The notes under the pieces are model-generated. The model was not told where the DNA came from. It saw only the letters and a list, made by a program, of their open reading frames with translations, and searched no databases. From Pinus tabuliformis (Eukaryota > Streptophyta > Pinopsida > Pinales > Pinaceae), in contig CM062813.1 of NCBI GenBank assembly GCA_031772625.1, forward strand, positions 695,216,420 to 695,280,419: a stretch of DNA of 64,000 bases, read 5' to 3'. The position numbers and the translations under genes were made by a program. Below are positions 47,788 through 58,129 of this stretch, piece after piece. Positions within the stretch are counted from its first letter, which is position 1, and each line of letters begins with the position of its first letter.

Positions 47788-48360
47788 CTAGATTTCCATA
47801 TTTTTCTGTCTCATCTCCTCCCACAACAAGGATGAGACTATTTCATCAAAATTCAAGGTAGTTGTATTGCTACCTATTGCAACAACTAGACTATCCCACA
47901 AATTTGGTAGAGAACACAACAAATTGATGCACTTATCTTCGTCTGAAATTTTTATATCAATAGATAACAACTGACTTACCATAGTAATAAAGGTGTTTAT
48001 ATGCTCTGTCACCGAGTCTCCATCCTTCATCCTCATGTTATATATCTTTTTTCCATGGGAACAATTTGTTCACCAGAGACTTAGATTGGTACAAAGTCCC
48101 TAACCTAACCCACAAATCCTTCATTGTAGCTTCTCGTGATACATTCAACAATATTGAATCGGAGACACAATCGTATTGTGCTCTTTACCTTTCGATCCAA
48201 CTTTTCCCAGTCTTATGCTGACATTATCGTTGGTTTACTACCCGGATCTACCACAATCCACTAATCTTTATCCACCAGCAGATCCTCCATCTTGAGTTTC
48301 CACAACTCAAAACTCTGACAATTAAATTTCTTGATCTCTATCTTTCCACTGCTCGCCATC
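47788..48360 (-). pseudogene. Gag of the copia element
   Basis: 48036-47788 shows the UBN2-type gag pattern (INTFITMVSQLLSIDIKISD, LLCSLPNLWDSLVVAI). The N-terminal start near 48360 (MASSGKIEIKKFNCQSFELW) is on the same strand but interrupted by stops. Confidence 0.7.
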
Positions 48361-48468
48361 TTATTTCACCGCAAGAATCGATCCCGCAGATCCCCCACTG
48401 AACAGGGTCTACCAGAGGCCCAAGGAGAACCATTTAGTAGCAAAGGCATCCCCTTGAAACTAAAACAA

Positions 48469-48479
48469 CTCTGATACCA
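48469..48479 (-). promoter_or_regulatory. Primer binding site of the copia element
   Basis: The minus strand reads TGGTATCAGAG two bases after the right (5') LTR. Confidence 0.8.
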
Positions 48480-49126
48480 AATGTAGGTTTCAACCCTGTA
48501 CAGAAATTACCTACAAACAAATTCTAAAAACAAACAAAAAAACAATGACGAGAATATAAAACAAATACATAGAGATTTCCCCTGGATCCCAAAACCGAGA
48601 CTAACAGATTGATTTTTTAATTATGTTCCTTTTAATGTTACAATATATATATATACATGTCAAAGCATTCAGAAACTTCAATCCATTAACCCTAGATTAG
48701 AACATAACCGTAGTTCCCTTGACTGGATCTACAAAATACCATGGGTAGAAATCCATCACGCCCAAAACCATAGGTAGCTCCGATCACCTAATATAGGGTC
48801 CAAAAAAAAAAATTGGGGGCACTACCCCATGCAGGGGGGCTTCCACCCCCCTGCAACCTTCCAACAAGGGGGGCTATTGTCCCCCATGTGAACCCCACAC
48901 ATGTGCGACTAGTCGTGGTAATAATATAACACACACCCCAACAATAGTGCTCGACATTACGAATCCAATGACACCTTAATTGGATTCTGTATGATCATTT
49001 TATGACCATCATAAGTTTCCATGCCGTAAGGGAATATGGGACCCACCTTGATTATCTGGTGTCAAAATGACCAATGAATGTTTGACACATGGCACGCCAA
49101 CATTAGCCTCCTAATCGTATAAAAAG

Positions 49127-49129
<3 letters not shown>

Positions 49130-49197
<68 letters not shown>

Positions 49198-49220
49198 ATA
49201 GCTATATCTATATCTATATA

Positions 49221-49264
<44 letters not shown>

Positions 49265-49278
49265 TATATATATATATA
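49130..49278. repeat. Expanded (TA)n tract in the RT-A 3' LTR
   Basis: About 150 bp of TA dinucleotides, interrupted near 49195-49222 by CTATAGCTATATCTATATC variants. The same place in the 5' LTR has only short TA runs. Confidence 0.9.
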
Positions 49279-50032
49279 ATATGGAAAAAGGTTATTATTA
49301 AAGTTAAACAAACACCAACGAATATTTGTTGTAACCATATAAATATATAATATGGTCAATTCAAAAAAACATATTGGTTGTAACCATATAGATATATAAT
49401 ATGGTTAAATAAAAAACTTTGTGTTATATGGTTAAAGAAATTTTGAACTATTTTTTTATGGTGACGGGTTAACCAACGGATCAACGGTTAACTAAAAAAC
49501 TATAACGACGAATATTTTGTTGAACCATACATAGCATGGTAGTTACAATAAACATGTAAACAATTAATAGTTCCAAGCGAATATTACTTTGGAACAATAT
49601 TTTATATTGTATAACGTAACGGATATACACCAAAAAGATAATATGGGTTCATGGTTTTGAACCCACAACCCTCTCCTTGCCAATGACTTTGCAACCACCC
49701 ACCAGCCACAGTTCCAAGTGGGCTCTCTTTGATAACATTGACAAAGAATTTTTATAAGAACTTTTTTCATTTGCGCATTGAAAGGAGACCAATGGGGCAA
49801 GAGTGGAACTCTGCAATGGAACAACGAGCAGAGGAACTTGGAGTGGAGCGGAGCAGAAACAAGAATTTGTGGAACCTTGAGTAGCGAAACGTTGATGCAT
49901 GGAATCATGAGGAATCTAAAATATTCCCTTGGAGACTGATTTTTTATAGAGGCGAATGTCAAGTTTATACTCATTTTTCTCATAATTTTTCAAGGAGTGC
50001 GACGAAGAGGTCAGTTTCCTTATCTGAGCAGC

Positions 50033-51081
50033 AGGACTTGTTGTTGATGTTCGATGTAATGTTCCACTGCCTGAACCTTAGAATTTTCTCTTAAATCTGA
50101 TCTTATGGATGGTGGTTGATACCCATAAAGTGCCATAAATGGGGTCATTTTTGTTGTTGTATGGAAGGAAGTGTTATACCACCATTCAGCCAGAGGCAAC
50201 CATTTAACCCATTGTGTCTGTTTATCAGATACAAAGCAACGAAGATATCCTTCCAAACATTTTTTTACTATCTCAGTTTTCCCATCAGATTGAGGATGAT
50301 AAGATGAGCTATGAGCTAACTGAGTACCAAGACAAGAAAATAATTTTGTCCAAAAATTTCCAGTGAAAATGGGATCTCTGTCACTTACAATAATCTTTGG
50401 GTTTCCATGTAGCTTTTGAACTGTTTCCATAAATGCAGTAGAAACTGTACTGGCTTTAAATGGATGTGATAATGCAAAAAAGTGTGCATACTTGGTAAGT
50501 CTGTCAACTACCACCATGATGACACTCTTTCCCTCAGACTTGGGTAAACCTGTGATAAAATCCATTGAAACCTCCTCCCAACGTTGGATTGGAATGGATA
50601 AAGGTTGTAATAGACCCAGTGTCTTAATTGTTTCAACTTTATTTTGTTGGAAAACCAAACATTCCGCCACAAACTTTTGAATATCTGATTTAAGGCCATC
50701 CCAAAAAAATTCCTTCTTAACCCTGTGGTAAGTTTTTAAAAATCCTGAGTGCCCTCCTAAGGAAGAAGTGTGCAATTCCATAAGAATCTTTTGTTTTAGC
50801 TGGGAATTCTTACAAAGGTATAAGCGATCTTTGTACCATAACGAATCATTTTGCCAGCTAAATGTATCAGAAGTACTGGAATCTTGTTGTAGCTTTCGAA
50901 TAAGTGCCCACACTTCTTCGTCATTCTTCCATTCCTCCCTTGCTTCGTTTATCCAATCTGGTTGGATAATAGAAATGGCACACAACAATGCTTCCACATC
51001 CTCATCCTTTCTTGAGAGTGCATCTGCCACCACATTTCGCTTCCCTTTTTTGTAGATGATTTCAAAGTCATAACCCAACAT
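50033..51081 (-). pseudogene. RNase H tail and integrase, truncated, of the gypsy element
   Basis: In frame with the upstream ORF and separated from it only by the TAA at 51133-51135. It begins with YKKGKRNVVADALSRK (end of RNase H), then the integrase zinc domain (LGGHSGFLKTYHRVKKEFFW). The core is present: VSMDFITGLPKS (Asp), IVSDRDPIFTGNFW (Asp), HPQSDGKTEIVKKCLEGYL (Glu). The last residues read into RT-A sequence. All three catalytic acids are present. Confidence 0.85.
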
Positions 51082-51132
51082 CTTTGTGACCCACTTTTGT
51101 TGCTCTTCAGAGGATAATATTTGTTCTAAAAA

Positions 51133-54012
51133 TTATTTAAGGCTATCATGATCCGTTTTTACCTTGAAGTGTCTTCCCATTAGGTAGGGTTGCCATTTCT
51201 TAAGTGCGTGGAGTATTGCCAACATTTCCTTCTCATAAATAGCTTTGCTTAAAAACTTTCCCTTGATTGGACGACTTTCAAAAGCAATGGGTCTTTCATC
51301 TTGCATTAGAACAGCACCAATTCCATTTCCTGAAGCATCACATTCCACAATAAAGGTTTTTGTGAAGTCCGGTGTAGCTAAGACCGGTGCTTGGCACATT
51401 GCCTCTTTAAGATGTTCAAAGGCCTTTGTTGCTTCCGCAGTCCATGAAAATGAATCTTTCTTCAATAATGTTGTTAGAGGTGTTGCTATTCTCCCATAAT
51501 TCTTAACAAACTTGTGATAATACCCTGTCAACCCAAGAAATCCTCGCAGATGCTTTATGGATGTGGGGATTTTCCATTCCTTAATGGCTTTAATTTTGCT
51601 AGGGTCTACCTTAACTCCTTCATGAGATACAATATGACCCAAATATTCCACCTCCTGGACTCCAAAGAAACATTTGGATCTTTTTGCATATAATTGTTTC
51701 TCCTCCAATAGTTGTAGCACCCTGTCAACATGTTCACCATGATCCTTCCAAGACTTGTTGTAGATTAGTATATCATCAAAAAATACTAACACAAATTTTC
51801 TAAGGAATGGTTTGAAAATTGAATTCATCAAACCTTGAAATGTTGAAGGTGCATCGGTAAGGCCAAAAGGCATGACCAAAAATTCATAATGACCCTCATG
51901 AGTTCTAAATGCCGTTTTCGGAATGTCTTCAATCTTCATTCTGATTTGATGATATCCCAAACGAAGATCCAACTTGGTGAAGTAAATTGATCCATGCAAT
52001 TCATCCAGTAATTCATCAATGACAGGAATGGGGAACTTATCTTTAATAGTGAGCTTTTTGAGCTCCCTATAATCTGGACACATGCACCATGATCCATCCT
52101 TCTTGTGCACCAATACTACTGGAGCTGAGAAAGAACTTTTACTCGGTTGAATTATACCAGCCTCTAGCATTTCTGCAACCATACGTTCAATTTCACTTTT
52201 TTGGACATAGGGATATCTGTATGACCTGATGTTTGGAGGAACACTTCCTGGAATCAGATGAATAGCATGATCATGATCACGCATAGGTGGGAGACCTTTG
52301 GGAGTCTCAAATACCTTGGAATGATTGTCCAGGACTTTTTGGAGATCTGGAGAAATAGATGATTCCAATGTGGAAACATCTAGCGAACATAATTGTGCAA
52401 TTACACCTCTTTGCTCCTTTTTTAGAAGCTTTGTCATGCCATTAGAGCTAATTATCTTTCCTGGTTTCCCTGCAATACCCCTTAATTCAACTTCCTTTCC
52501 TTCCGTAGAAAATTTGATGAAAAGTTCTTGAAAATTAAAAGTTATTGTACCCAAGGATTGTAGCCATTGGAATCCTAGTACAACATCAGCACCTCCCATT
52601 GGAATGGAAAGCATTGGGCTAGTCAATACATATTCTCCCATGGATAGCTTGATATTATGGCACTTTCCAGAGCAATTTATTGTTCCTCCATTTGCAATCA
52701 TCACTTGACACTCTGGTGTTGGATATAGGAAGCAATTTAATTCTTTTGCTACCCTACAATGAATAAAATTGTGGGTGCTTCCTGAATCAATCAACACTAT
52801 TACCTTTTTCTTCTTGATTTGTCCTTCTATCTTGATGGTTTGAGGAGTGGTAATTCCCGCCAATGCATTACAAGATATGGTCGGATTTATTTGTTCTTCA
52901 TCTAGGCTTTTTTCCTGGAGTATACCCTCTTCTTTTGACCTTTCTTGCTCCTTTTCTTCTTCCTCTTCACAATCTATGTAGAATAATTTCTTCTCAGCAC
53001 ACTTATGAACTTTTGTGTATTTTCTATCACAATTGTAACAAAGCCCTTTTGCTCTTTTTTCTTCCAATTGTTGTGGTGTCAACCTTGTAGGTTGTGGAAG
53101 ACTAGGGGCAACAACACTTCCGTCTTTATAGTTGTGAATGGTATGCTTCCTAGTTTCCATAATTTTGCTTTCCATTTTTCTTGCTAACCTGAATGCCTTC
53201 TCTAATGAATCAGGTTCCCAAAGGCGAACATCATGTTGGATATTATCCTTTAAATATCCTATGAACACATCAATCCTATGCTCCTCTGGAATATATTTTA
53301 CCCTTATGTTCAATTTTTGGAACTCCTCAATGTGCTCCATTATTGAACCCTTTTGTTTGAGACTTATCAATTGGCTAAAAAAAGTGTTGCTTTTTGTATC
53401 CTCATAATGTGCTATCAATTCTTCCGTAAAAATTTCCCAAGTGATAAATTGTTTACGAGAACAAAGCCATTGATACCATACAAACTGATTTGGTTCCAAA
53501 TATACAGTTTCCATACGTACCTTTTGTGCGTTTTTCACATTATTGAGATCGAAGAATTGCTCCATCTGTAATATCCATGTGGTGGGATCCTTGCCATCAA
53601 ACTTCCTCATATCGATTTTTGGAATATGATGATTCTTCGATCCAACATTAGCGTCTATGGAATCATAATTAACATTTCTTTTGTTCTCATCATGAGTTTC
53701 CTTTACTACCTTTTCACCATTAGTAAGTATTTCTTGTAGAAAATTTGTCAAATCTGTTTTCAAATCTGCCATGCCTGTCTTCAAATTTGTGTTCAAATCT
53801 ATCTTCAAATTGTCCATCTTAGCTTCCATGCCATTCATCTTAGCTTCCACGTCATTTATCTTAGCTTTTGTTAACTTTTGTGAGCGTGACATTTGTTGCA
53901 CTTGTTCTTGTAATTTTGATATATCATGTAGCATTTCTTCCTCTTCTTCATGAGTCATGCTAGAGCTTTCAGGTTCCTTACTAGGTGTTTGCATTTTATT
54001 TCCTCGGGGCAT
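51133..54012 (-). CDS. Gag-protease-RT-RNase H polyprotein of the gypsy element
   Basis: 959 codons, ATG at 54012. Order: coiled-coil start with MNGMEAKMDNLKIDL repeats; gag (MRKFDGKDPTTWILQMEQFF); knuckle CYNCDRKYTKVHKC; Glu-rich spacer; protease LIDSGSTHNFIHCRV; RT with [39 protein letters not shown] and active site VFFDDILIYN; thumb; RNase H start (TFIVECDASGNGIGAVLMQ). It ends at KTDHDSLK before a TAA that replaces a sense codon of the same frame. Gag packages RNA in the cytoplasm, and the enzymes copy it to DNA. Confidence 0.9.
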   Translation of the reverse strand: MPRGNKMQTPSKEPESSSMTHEEEEEMLHDISKLQEQVQQMSRSQKLTKAKINDVEAKMNGMEAKMDNLKIDLNTNLKTGMADLKTDLTNFLQEILTNGEKVVKETHDENKRNVNYDSIDANVGSKNHHIPKIDMRKFDGKDPTTWILQMEQFFDLNNVKNAQKVRMETVYLEPNQFVWYQWLCSRKQFITWEIFTEELIAHYEDTKSNTFFSQLISLKQKGSIMEHIEEFQKLNIRVKYIPEEHRIDVFIGYLKDNIQHDVRLWEPDSLEKAFRLARKMESKIMETRKHTIHNYKDGSVVAPSLPQPTRLTPQQLEEKRAKGLCYNCDRKYTKVHKCAEKKLFYIDCEEEEEKEQERSKEEGILQEKSLDEEQINPTISCNALAGITTPQTIKIEGQIKKKKVIVLIDSGSTHNFIHCRVAKELNCFLYPTPECQVMIANGGTINCSGKCHNIKLSMGEYVLTSPMLSIPMGGADVVLGFQWLQSLGTITFNFQELFIKFSTEGKEVELRGIAGKPGKIISSNGMTKLLKKEQRGVIAQLCSLDVSTLESSISPDLQKVLDNHSKVFETPKGLPPMRDHDHAIHLIPGSVPPNIRSYRYPYVQKSEIERMVAEMLEAGIIQPSKSSFSAPVVLVHKKDGSWCMCPDYRELKKLTIKDKFPIPVIDELLDELHGSIYFTKLDLRLGYHQIRMKIEDIPKTAFRTHEGHYEFLVMPFGLTDAPSTFQGLMNSIFKPFLRKFVLVFFDDILIYNKSWKDHGEHVDRVLQLLEEKQLYAKRSKCFFGVQEVEYLGHIVSHEGVKVDPSKIKAIKEWKIPTSIKHLRGFLGLTGYYHKFVKNYGRIATPLTTLLKKDSFSWTAEATKAFEHLKEAMCQAPVLATPDFTKTFIVECDASGNGIGAVLMQDERPIAFESRPIKGKFLSKAIYEKEMLAILHALKKWQPYLMGRHFKVKTDHDSLK

Positions 54013-54677
54013 CAGTTACCGATAATAATGCTCTACTATGCCCTTTGAATTCCTTAAAAATAAATTTTCAAACCAAGCTTAAGCAAAAATTTAAAAAAAT
54101 CTACACACATTTTTTCACTTTGTAGGAGCTTGATATTGCCTCTGATGTATCTCTGTACTTTCCAATCATCTAGTTCTGAATTTGTGAACTATAGTAGCTC
54201 TTTGTGTCCTCTTTCCAATGCCACCAGTCTGATCCAAATTGGATTCTCCAAGAAAGAGTTATGCACAATCTCCCAAGATGACCTGATTATAGACCTTTCC
54301 AGAAGAGCGAACTTGTATGAAGTTCCACGTGTACAATTTTCGATCTTTGATTCTAAAAAAGATATAAAATAAAATACAGTCCATCCTCTTTCTTTACCTT
54401 CTTATGAAATTTCAATCCGATCCCCAGAGAGAAAGTTATGACGATTTTCCCCAGGTCACTTGTTTTGAATGTAATTCAGGAGTCTGCAAAAAGACAAACT
54501 TCCTCAGATCATATCTCTGCAAATATCGTGCAAAAAGCTATGAAATTCTGAGCCAAGGTTCAGCACGATTTCTTCTCAAATGGGTTTTTTTTGCGACTTT
54601 TGAAACGTCACAGAAAAAAAGTTATAGCGAAAATGCCACGATGACCTGTTTGGAGCAGCGAAACCCTAGAATCCAAA

Positions 54678-54689
54678 GCTCTGATACCA
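54678..54689 (-). promoter_or_regulatory. Primer binding site of the truncated gypsy element
   Basis: The minus strand reads TGGTATCAGAGC, two bases after the LTR end (initiator tRNA-Met type). Confidence 0.85.
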
Positions 54690-54691
54690 AA

Positions 54692-55024
54692 TGTTATGAA
54701 ACCAGCTCAAGAAAAGATAGAAAAGATAGATCAACGCCTTAGAATTCAGCCTCTTCGAGGGGGCAACCTCCTTTACATTACATAAATGAACAATTCTTTG
54801 ATGATACAAATGACAAAACCTCCTTTCTATATATAGGAGTCTAAGGAGTCACAATATAATCCAGCCGACCTAACAATAATAATATAAAGCCACAAAAATA
54901 ACAATAGAGGGATTCTATGGGGCACAGAAATAACAATATGGGGGTAATAGGGGCACAACAATATAAATAAGGGGTATAACTACAATTGTAATGGGGTAAT
55001 CACTAGTAATATAGGGACCCAACA
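54692..55024 (-). repeat. 5' LTR of the truncated gypsy element (333 bp)
   Basis: On the minus strand it starts TGTTGGGTCC and ends TTTCATAACA. A TATA-like CCTATATATAG lies at 54828-54838. No second copy of this LTR is present in the window. Confidence 0.8.
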
Positions 55025-55602
55025 TCTTTAGTGAACTTACAGAGAGGAATCTTTGTGGAATCTTGAAGAATATTTGAGATTCCCTGGAGGCCCAAAAACA
55101 AAAGTTTCAAAACCAGGCTAACTTTATACACATTTTACTAAGTTTTTCACAAGGAGTGCAATGGTGAAGTCAGATTCATCATCTGAGAAGTGAATTTTTC
55201 ACTCATCTCCATAAAGGAATCTTGAGGGGAATCTTTGAGATTCTTGGGTGCACATAATTGACAGTGTTAGAAAGGGGTCGAGTTTATAGTCATTTGACAC
55301 AATTTCGTGCCACGAATTCAACAATGTAGTCCATTTATTCAGCAGAGCTGTGCATTTTCATACCATCCCCAGAAGTGGAGGTATATGATACAGTGATGCC
55401 ATGTCTTGCTTTTGATTTGTTGAGATGATGATTTTGATGTTGAGATCCTTGTTTACCATTCTGTTGGAGGATACTTGTATGCCACTTCATGTGAGAATTT
55501 GATATCTTGTCATGCTAAAGGATGGCCCATATGAGTGATAGTTCCTATAGGAGAGTGTCTCATGGAGAGACATGCCACTCTAGTCGAGGGAGTTTATCCT
55601 TG

Positions 55603-57878
55603 TGTTGACGATGTTGGAAATTTGTCAACTGAGGGCTTTCCCCGATGTGAAACCCTAATTAGACCTCACACTATTTGGTGTAGTATCCCCATTTGGAATA
55701 TCGGCCCGGTTGCCATATATCTTAAAGATATTCCTTGGCTCTAACTATCAGCAAGAGAGAGAGGGATGCAACGGTGTCTTCGAAAAGCAAGAAGGTGTGC
55801 TTGGTGAGTGTTCAGTTGTAAATGTGTCACGGTTCTTCTATTGAGGAGAGGGGAGAAAAGTGAGTCTCTAAGTGAGAGTTACTAGTACCACCCAAGAAGA
55901 GACACACATGAACCAGAAGGATCCGTCTAACATCCAGCGGAATAGTCCACAGAGGGTGCGACAGTAATTACAACCCACAAATGATGAAATATTTGTCTAA
56001 TATCTTGCGGAATAGTCCACAAGGGTGGGACAACAATAACAACCGTTAAAGCACATTCTAAATAAGATAAGCACAAAAATAACTGAAATAGTTCAATTAT
56101 CTTAGCACATGTGAAAGCAAACATGAAATACAAACATCCGCATAATAGTCTTACAAACATTCATAATCCATGCATGAATAATGTGTTGGTCTTGAAGGCT
56201 TTTGTTATTAAGTAAAAGTTCCAAGACACATGTTTATAATGTACATCACTAACTCTAGTAGTGGAACGTTGGAGCCACTCGTTGCTCCTCAAAGAACTAG
56301 CTTATCTCTCTAATGCCTTGCGGGAGGAGCTAAGGTGAAAAGTATTTTTCTCATACAATGAGGGAGTATATATAACAAAGGGTGACTCTTTGACTACCAT
56401 CATGATTGTTTGACTTCCTATGACTTTTCAACTTACATGACTCTTTACATTCCATGTGTGTCCTTTGGACTTCCACTTTACAATACATTTTGAATACAAT
56501 ATACATGATCCACAATAGTGATATGGCATATGACCACTCATGACATGACATTGTTAACATGGAATTCTTGATGATGTGGAAATGTCAAGTCATTTTTTAT
56601 GCTAAATTCTATATGTCTTTTTGAAGATGCTTTCTCTCCACCTCCTCATGGATTGGTGATGTGGAACCTTCAATGATCTCCAGTCTTGGATACTAATCGC
56701 AAACTAGTGTCCCTTCGCTTTCACTTGATCGATCAACTTGTAAGTTCAACTACAAGAGAGTATTTATGCATGCTTCCCTCCTTATCCTTTTCCATCATCT
56801 TTCCATGACATGATAGGGTACATGTCCCTGCAATTCACTCATGACGAGATGACATCAATCTGAAAACCACCTAGTCTAAGATGATGCTTTTTGATCTACC
56901 AACTAAGCCTGAAACAATTGACAGGTTGGGAAGAGGGACTCAGTGATTGCTAGTGCACAGTTCCAGCAGCTAGGGGAAAAGCTTAAGCTTTGAAACTACA
57001 TAGTACGCAGCCCAAGCATGCCTAAAGGACAAAATTGCGTAGTTTCTAGAGTTAGTGGGGACAGGCTGAGGGAATGGACACTAGGTGAGCCAATTGGACG
57101 GTTATGGTAGTCAAGGGAGGTTGGGCTACTGTGAATTTCAAAGACTCAGAGGATGAGCTTCAGGGTTTAGGATGTGAAGTGCAGTTTAAGCCGGGATGGG
57201 AACATGACTACGCAATTCTAGAGGTCAAGGTCCGGACTTGGGCACAGAAACTGTGCAGTGCAGTATTCCTGGGAGACAAGAACTGCACATTGCGTAGTTC
57301 CAAGTATTAATTTCATAGCTAGAGGGTTTATATTGTGCAGTGCACAACTCAAAAGGGCTCGGATGAAGTTAGGTTTCTCGATCGGGAAGTTTTTCCGAAA
57401 ACGGCTAAGGGTGGGATCGGTGAGATCAGTGATTGACTTTGACTGTGATCACACACTTAGAATACTTTGATGACATGACAACATAGATCATCTGAACACA
57501 TGAACAAATAATTTCCCTCTGTGTGACAATTTTATGACAAGTGCAACACTTAAGATAGACTTTGGGACGACCGTGACGACACTTGTGTGACAGTGCTCAG
57601 AACTTTGTGAATGAGTGTGACAAATGTTTACATAGTTAGAACAACTCATATACAAAAAGACAGACCTTTGAAACCATCAGAATAGGCTTGTAAACATTGT
57701 GTGACAACAAAACATGCCAAAATATGACAGTTAACCCAACATGCAAAAGGGAACAAAAAACTACAAGAAAGCCCATGAAATAAGCTCTAATGTTTGCGAC
57801 AACAATGTACAAGACCAAGGAAGACTCTGAAATTCAGTGTAATCCAAAATTTTGGAGGGTGTTGCAGTAGCTACAACA
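55603..57878. mobile_element. Solo LTR, 2276 bp
   Basis: It starts TGTTGACG and ends CTACAACA, giving a TGTTG/CAACA inverted end, with CCTTG on both sides (55598-55602 and 57879-57883). It splits RT-A's 3' LTR cleanly between GTTTATCCTTG and CCTTGTAATGAC. No gag or pol sequence is inside, so it is best explained as an LTR left after LTR-LTR recombination. Inside, a GCGGAATAGTCCACA segment occurs twice (about 55938 and 56008), and CTACGCA/TGCGTAG motifs recur near 57000-57320, as in LTR control regions. Orientation is unknown. Confidence 0.75.
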
Positions 57879-58124
57879 CCTTGTAATGACAAAGAATACA
57901 CAATGTACTCATCATCACCTTGCAGCATTTAATGAAGTAGCCTCCCCACTCTTGACACTGAGCCTGGAGACGTAACCCACGCTGGGTGAAGTCTATTATC
58001 AACTTTGTTTTTCTTTTTATGGTTGTCGTTTATTTATGATTCCTTTATGTGTATGCATCTTATGGTTACATGCCCTTTTAAAATCAATTTTGTATGCATC
58101 TTTGAAGTGAAAAGATCCATATCA

Positions 58125-58129
58125 TATTT
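58125..58129. repeat. Target site duplication TATTT, right copy of RT-A
   Basis: Matches 12313-12317 and directly follows the ATCA end of RT-A. Confidence 0.8.

Larger units (their letters stand above)
43852..48943 (-). mobile_element. Ty1/copia element, decayed
   Basis: LTRs at 43852-44377 and 48482-48943 (TGTAGG...CCAACA), target duplication ATAGT at 43847-43851 and 48944-48948. Order on the minus strand is gag, protease, integrase, RT, RNase H, which is the copia order. It entered RT-A's 3' LTR 74 bp from its start. All genes are broken. The LTRs contain G/C homopolymer stretches next to a (TA)n run at 44012-44060 in the left copy. Confidence 0.85.
50033..55024 (-). mobile_element. 3'-truncated Ty3/gypsy element with near-intact gag-pol
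   Basis: The 5' LTR (54692-55024), primer site and gag-pol are present. The element stops abruptly at 50033 within the integrase, with no integrase tail, polypurine tract or 3' LTR. The left junction falls inside RT-A's 3' LTR, which resumes at 55025. A 670-bp leader lies between the primer site and gag. The gag knuckle CYNCDRKYTKVHKC and overall layout match plant chromovirus-type gypsy elements. Confidence 0.8.
12318..58124 (+). mobile_element. RT-A: founder LTR retrotransposon of a 45.8-kb nest
   Basis: The element begins TGATCCAGG, has a tRNA-Met primer site after its first LTR, a polypurine tract before its second LTR, and TATTT on both outer sides. Without later insertions it would be about 7 kb: LTR 2.33 kb, internal parts 14647-16565, 37130-37781 and 43555-43777, and a 3' LTR of about 1.98 kb in four pieces. 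The internal parts hold a coiled-coil/G-patch ORF, a Cys-rich coiled-coil frame and two zinc knuckles. No protease, reverse transcriptase or integrase of its own is visible. It was either non-autonomous or lost pol. Its LTRs differ clearly from each other, which fits an old insertion. Confidence 0.8.
43778..58124 (+). repeat. RT-A 3' LTR, split into four pieces by three insertions
   Basis: Pieces: 43778-43851, 48949-50032, 55025-55602 and 57884-58124. Each is colinear with the 5' LTR at 12318-14646, and the gaps are filled by a copia element, a truncated gypsy element and a solo LTR. The end reads GATCCATATCA against GATTTGGATCA in the 5' copy. Compared with the 5' LTR, it lacks the 240-bp segment and the second 113-bp repeat. 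Confidence 0.8.

Noticed and set aside
55603..57878. Considered as a MITE or DNA transposon
   Set aside because: The 5-bp duplication, TG...CA ends and lack of long terminal inverted repeats fit an LTR better.
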